This document shows positions 61,159 to 64,000 of a stretch of DNA of 64,000 nucleotides, piece after piece. How positions within the stretch are numbered: position 1 is the stretch's first letter; each line of letters begins with the position of its first letter. Made by a program: the position numbers and the translations under genes. Location: assembly GCA_905182985.1 (NCBI GenBank), contig CAJJDN010000014.1, forward strand, positions 248,001-312,000, in the 5' to 3' direction. The notes beneath the pieces are model-generated. The model had not been told where the DNA came from. It did not search any database and worked only from the letters and a program-made list of their open reading frames with translations. Source of the stretch: Paramecium sonneborni (Eukaryota > Ciliophora > Oligohymenophorea > Peniculida > Parameciidae).

Positions 61159-61876
61159 AGCAAGTTGATGAATATAAGGTAAGTAATAAACTATAAAAAT
61201 ATTACATATTATTACATAATTAAAGAGGCTTTGGTTGAAGTTGGTAACTCATTCTCAGCAATTTTTTTGAATAAAAATAATTATTTTTTATAATTCCTAG
61301 CTTTAATTAGCTTATATATGAGTAAAAAATCAGAAACTTATTATCATTATTATACGTTTTATTACAATCATTCCAATAATTATCTCAGATTTGATCGCTT
61401 GAAATTCCATTAACATATTTAAAAACTTATTTAAAAATCAATGAAGATACCCAAATATAATTATATATTATCATTAAAATTATATTGCTTCAATTCACTT
61501 CTCTAATGATTCATTAAAGTATAATATGATAAATTAAGCTACCTAATTATGATAGATGAATTAAACAACAATCAAATAATTATATTAAATATAATACTTT
61601 CTTAACTTAAATCATAATAAAATAATTATATAAATGATGACAAAAATGGATGTTCAAATAAAAAAATTACTTGAAAAAGCTAAACATAGAGTTAAATGTA
61701 TTTATCAAATAAACAAATCTAATATAAATGAATGACTTCAAAAAAAATAAATTGTTAACAATAATTATTTTATTAAAAATTATTTCTTCTAGAATGTTAT
61801 CTTAAAATAATATATAAAATAGAGAATTATTAAATTGATTATGAATTATATAGAATAACATTCACTTGAAATATAT
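61159..61876. other. Spacer between same-strand genes, no supported gene
   Basis: About 720 AT-rich bases. The best frame is a 33-residue one on the plus strand at 61634-61735 (MMTKMDVQIKKLLEKAKHRV...), amphipathic but too short to call. No RNA gene or repeat seen. Confidence 0.45.
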
Positions 61877-63111
61877 TCATATTTTATATAAATGGATATT
61901 TTAATCCCAACTACATGAAGCTATAATTTTTCCAGTTCCATGAAATTCGATTGCAGTAACTCTTTATTTATGTCCAATCAAATTAAACAAAGGATTATAA
62001 AATGCTCCTTTCCTTTCAGTTTACCAAACTCTTGCAGCTCCATCTCTTGCCCCTGTAACAAATCTTCTTTTATCTTTATCAAAATTTAAACAATGAACCT
62101 ATTTCTATAATAAAACTATCATACACTATCACAATGTACAGGAGACTAATTCACCTTACTTAATTCTTTCTTTTTACCATCAAAATTATATTCACTAATA
62201 CTTTAATTCTTTAATTATATTAATTATTTACTTTTGATGCTACAAATAATTTATAGCTATCTTCTGATATTTTTACAGACTAAATTGCATAACATTTATT
62301 CTTTTATGTCGGTTTTGTATTTGAAATCTCTTCTATTTTTTAACTATCATAAGCTTTTATAACTCCCATAGAATCTCCAGTAAAAAAGTATTTGCTTTAT
62401 TAACTAAAATTAATGTTGTAAACTATATCCATTGAAACTAAAGGTTATCATTATTTATTTACTTTAAAGATCTTTAATAAGTTTCAATTTTCTTAAATCC
62501 CAAAGAATTAAATGACCATCTTATCCTCCACTAGCTAAATATAATCCATTATCACTCACTTGAATCCAATATATCTAATTAATTAATCGATATCATACTC
62601 TATTTTTATGTTCTTTTAAAGCTTATACAGTCTTTCCACTTTTTGCATCCCAAACTAAAATTGATTTATCAGGAGATCCGCTAAAAATTTATTTTCCATC
62701 AAGTGAATAGCTAATTGACCAAATCCCTTCTCTAATCAAATATTAATTAACAATACTTATGTCCTGTAAATTTAGAAGATTCTTTTTATTTAGTTACATC
62801 CCATAATTTTATTAATTTATCATGAGAACCTGTTGCTAATTCAGATTGATTCTAAGGATTAAATTACAAACATTCAATAGAATTAGAATGTGCCTATAAA
62901 TTAATCTATATTTTACTTATTCAAACTTTTAAAATGGTTCTATTGAATTATCTAACCAATTTTCTTAAGATTACATTTTTATTATTATTGAAAATATGAA
63001 TTCAATAATAAAATTCAATATTTTCTTGATCTATTTCATTTGGCTCTCTTCTCTAAAACTATAAATTGATTATATATTTTATTCAATTTTAGAAATTTGA
63101 TCAGAATACAT
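61877..63111 (-). CDS. WD40-repeat protein
   Basis: About 390 residues. Clear WD40 repeats: HSNSIECLQFNPQNQSELAT and SHDKLIKLWDV, EGIWSISYSLDGKQIFSGSP and DKSILVWDAKSGKTV, VSDNGLYLASGGQDGHLILW, RRFVTGARDGAARVWQT and RVTAIEFHGTGKIIASCSWD. Several short introns interrupt it, including 23 and 25 base ones near 62900 and 62750. No extra domain identifies the complex it belongs to. The N-terminus is helical (DQISKIEQNIQSIYSF) and its exact start is uncertain. The protein should fold as a seven-blade propeller for protein-protein contacts. Confidence 0.7.
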
Positions 63112-63263
63112 AATAAACTCATTTGTAATTAAGTTTAAGATTTTAAAAAAAGAATTAGTATTTAAATATTTAAATATATAAGTTATTTATAATTTCTCAA
63201 TAGTAATTTTGTTTTAATATTTACTTCGATCTATATAAATTTTAATTAATATTTTTATAATAA

Positions 63264-63713
63264 ATGACTTCAAATTAAATGGAATTAGAGTTTAATAGAT
63301 TCTAAAAATAATCCTCTTTTACATGTGCTAAAGAAAGATTAAAATAGGTTCGTTAGGGATCTAATTAACAATCCTAAAACACACCTTAAAACAAGAGTGC
63401 AACATTTTCTTTTAAGAATTAGAAAATAAAATTTAGATTTCCTCTAATTGATGAACTAAGTTTAGATTCCAGATCAATATAATAAGAATCGATGGAGAGA
63501 TGTTATTAATAAAGGTTTTTAGAAAATCACTATTCACAAAATAAGGATTTCACAAAAACATCTATAGAAATGGAAGAAGAAAATAAGGAGAATATAAATA
63601 ATATTCTTATATAGCAACCTTTTTATGATATTAACAAAATAGTAGCATCTTCTTAAATCAGCATTTCTAGTAATCAGTAAATCTAAAATAAAATGAATGA
63701 GCAATATTTTTGA
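63264..63713 (+). CDS. Small hypothetical protein
   Basis: A 149-residue intronless frame, rich in glutamine, asparagine and serine. It starts MTSNQMELEFNRFQKQSSFT, has a short basic-aromatic patch (KIKFRFPLIDELSLDSRS), and an acidic segment (IEMEEENKENINNIL). No domain, membrane segment or motif is recognised, and most of it is probably disordered. Confidence 0.5.
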
Positions 63714-64000
63714 CCAATTAATTTATTTTATCTTTATATTCAAGTTTATATAAATATATGGTCAAATAAGTGTTAGGTAACTTAAATTAAATCAGAAATC
63801 ATTAACTCCAACTTTTTCTTATATTAATTAAGCTAATTATGTTAGTAGTTGTTTATACTCATTTGGTAATTATCGTATATCTTCATCCTAAATCTATTAA
63901 AGAGTAAAGCAAAAATTATTTAATTATGTGTAACTTAATATTCTATCAGTTATGTTTTATTTTTTTTTGTTTGATAAAATCTTTGGTTTGATTGAATGTA

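Noticed and set aside
61634..61735. 33-residue amphipathic peptide on the plus strand
   Set aside because: Too short and isolated; frames of this size are common by chance with only one stop codon.

Overview
The window is ciliate nuclear DNA, most likely a Paramecium (aurelia-type) macronuclear scaffold. Recognisable proteins read straight through TAA and TAG, both as glutamine, and every gene end I could place is TGA. The DNA is very AT-rich and genes are packed about one per 1.5 kb on both strands with spacers of 30-600 bases. Introns are tiny (about 20-39 bases, mostly GTA...TAG), and removing them restores conserved domains in frame. I saw no bacterial, phage, CRISPR or transposon signal and no convincing tRNA or rRNA. 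ORFs called with the standard code are fragments or shadows of these genes.

Layout, 1-20 kb: tail of a small-TIM chaperone, a YANK-like kinase, a bZIP factor, an NCLX-like Ca2+/cation exchanger, a possible PP1-binding protein, a metallo-beta-lactamase/double cyclic-nucleotide-binding protein (GbpA-like), a tubulin tyrosine ligase-like enzyme, a second bZIP factor, an ABHD17-like hydrolase, a Golgin A7/ERF4-like protein, proteasome alpha 6, a small unknown and an importin-alpha-like protein. 20-36 kb: class I histone deacetylase, COX5B with a long extension, a MORN-repeat protein, CFAP65, SGT1, a decayed cytochrome P450, and the APC/C activator CDH1. 36-49 kb: a second small TIM, TRAPPC4, a Cache-like membrane receptor, two TPR proteins, GID8, two small unknowns, a CTD-type phosphatase, a PX sorting nexin and ARPC1. 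49-64 kb: a MARCH-like RING protein, an unknown protein with a CaaX end, a WD40 protein, a CDPK, ARPC3, a RAD5-like SNF2/RING helicase, a double-FHA protein, a WD40 protein and a last small unknown.

Four assembly joints matter to any user of this window. At 12733, 21479 and 34549 (single n) and at 40636-41167 (532 n), the sequence left of the gap is repeated base for base right of it (1034, 1146, 1225 and 603 bp). These look like overlapping contig ends that were not merged. They create false partial second copies of the bZIP, HDAC, CDH1 and TPR genes.

The genes are mostly eukaryotic housekeeping and signalling functions, not one pathway. Loose themes are ubiquitin control (CDH1, SGT1, GID8, MARCH-like, RAD5-like, proteasome), cilia and tubulin (CFAP65, TTLL, MORN), branched actin (ARPC1 and ARPC3, 7 kb apart), mitochondrial biogenesis (two small TIMs, COX5B) and Ca2+/cyclic-nucleotide signalling (CDPK, exchanger, GbpA-like). 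I found no gene cluster that amounts to a new system. The most unusual items are the MBL plus double cNMP-binding architecture, the P450 pseudogene and the assembly duplications.
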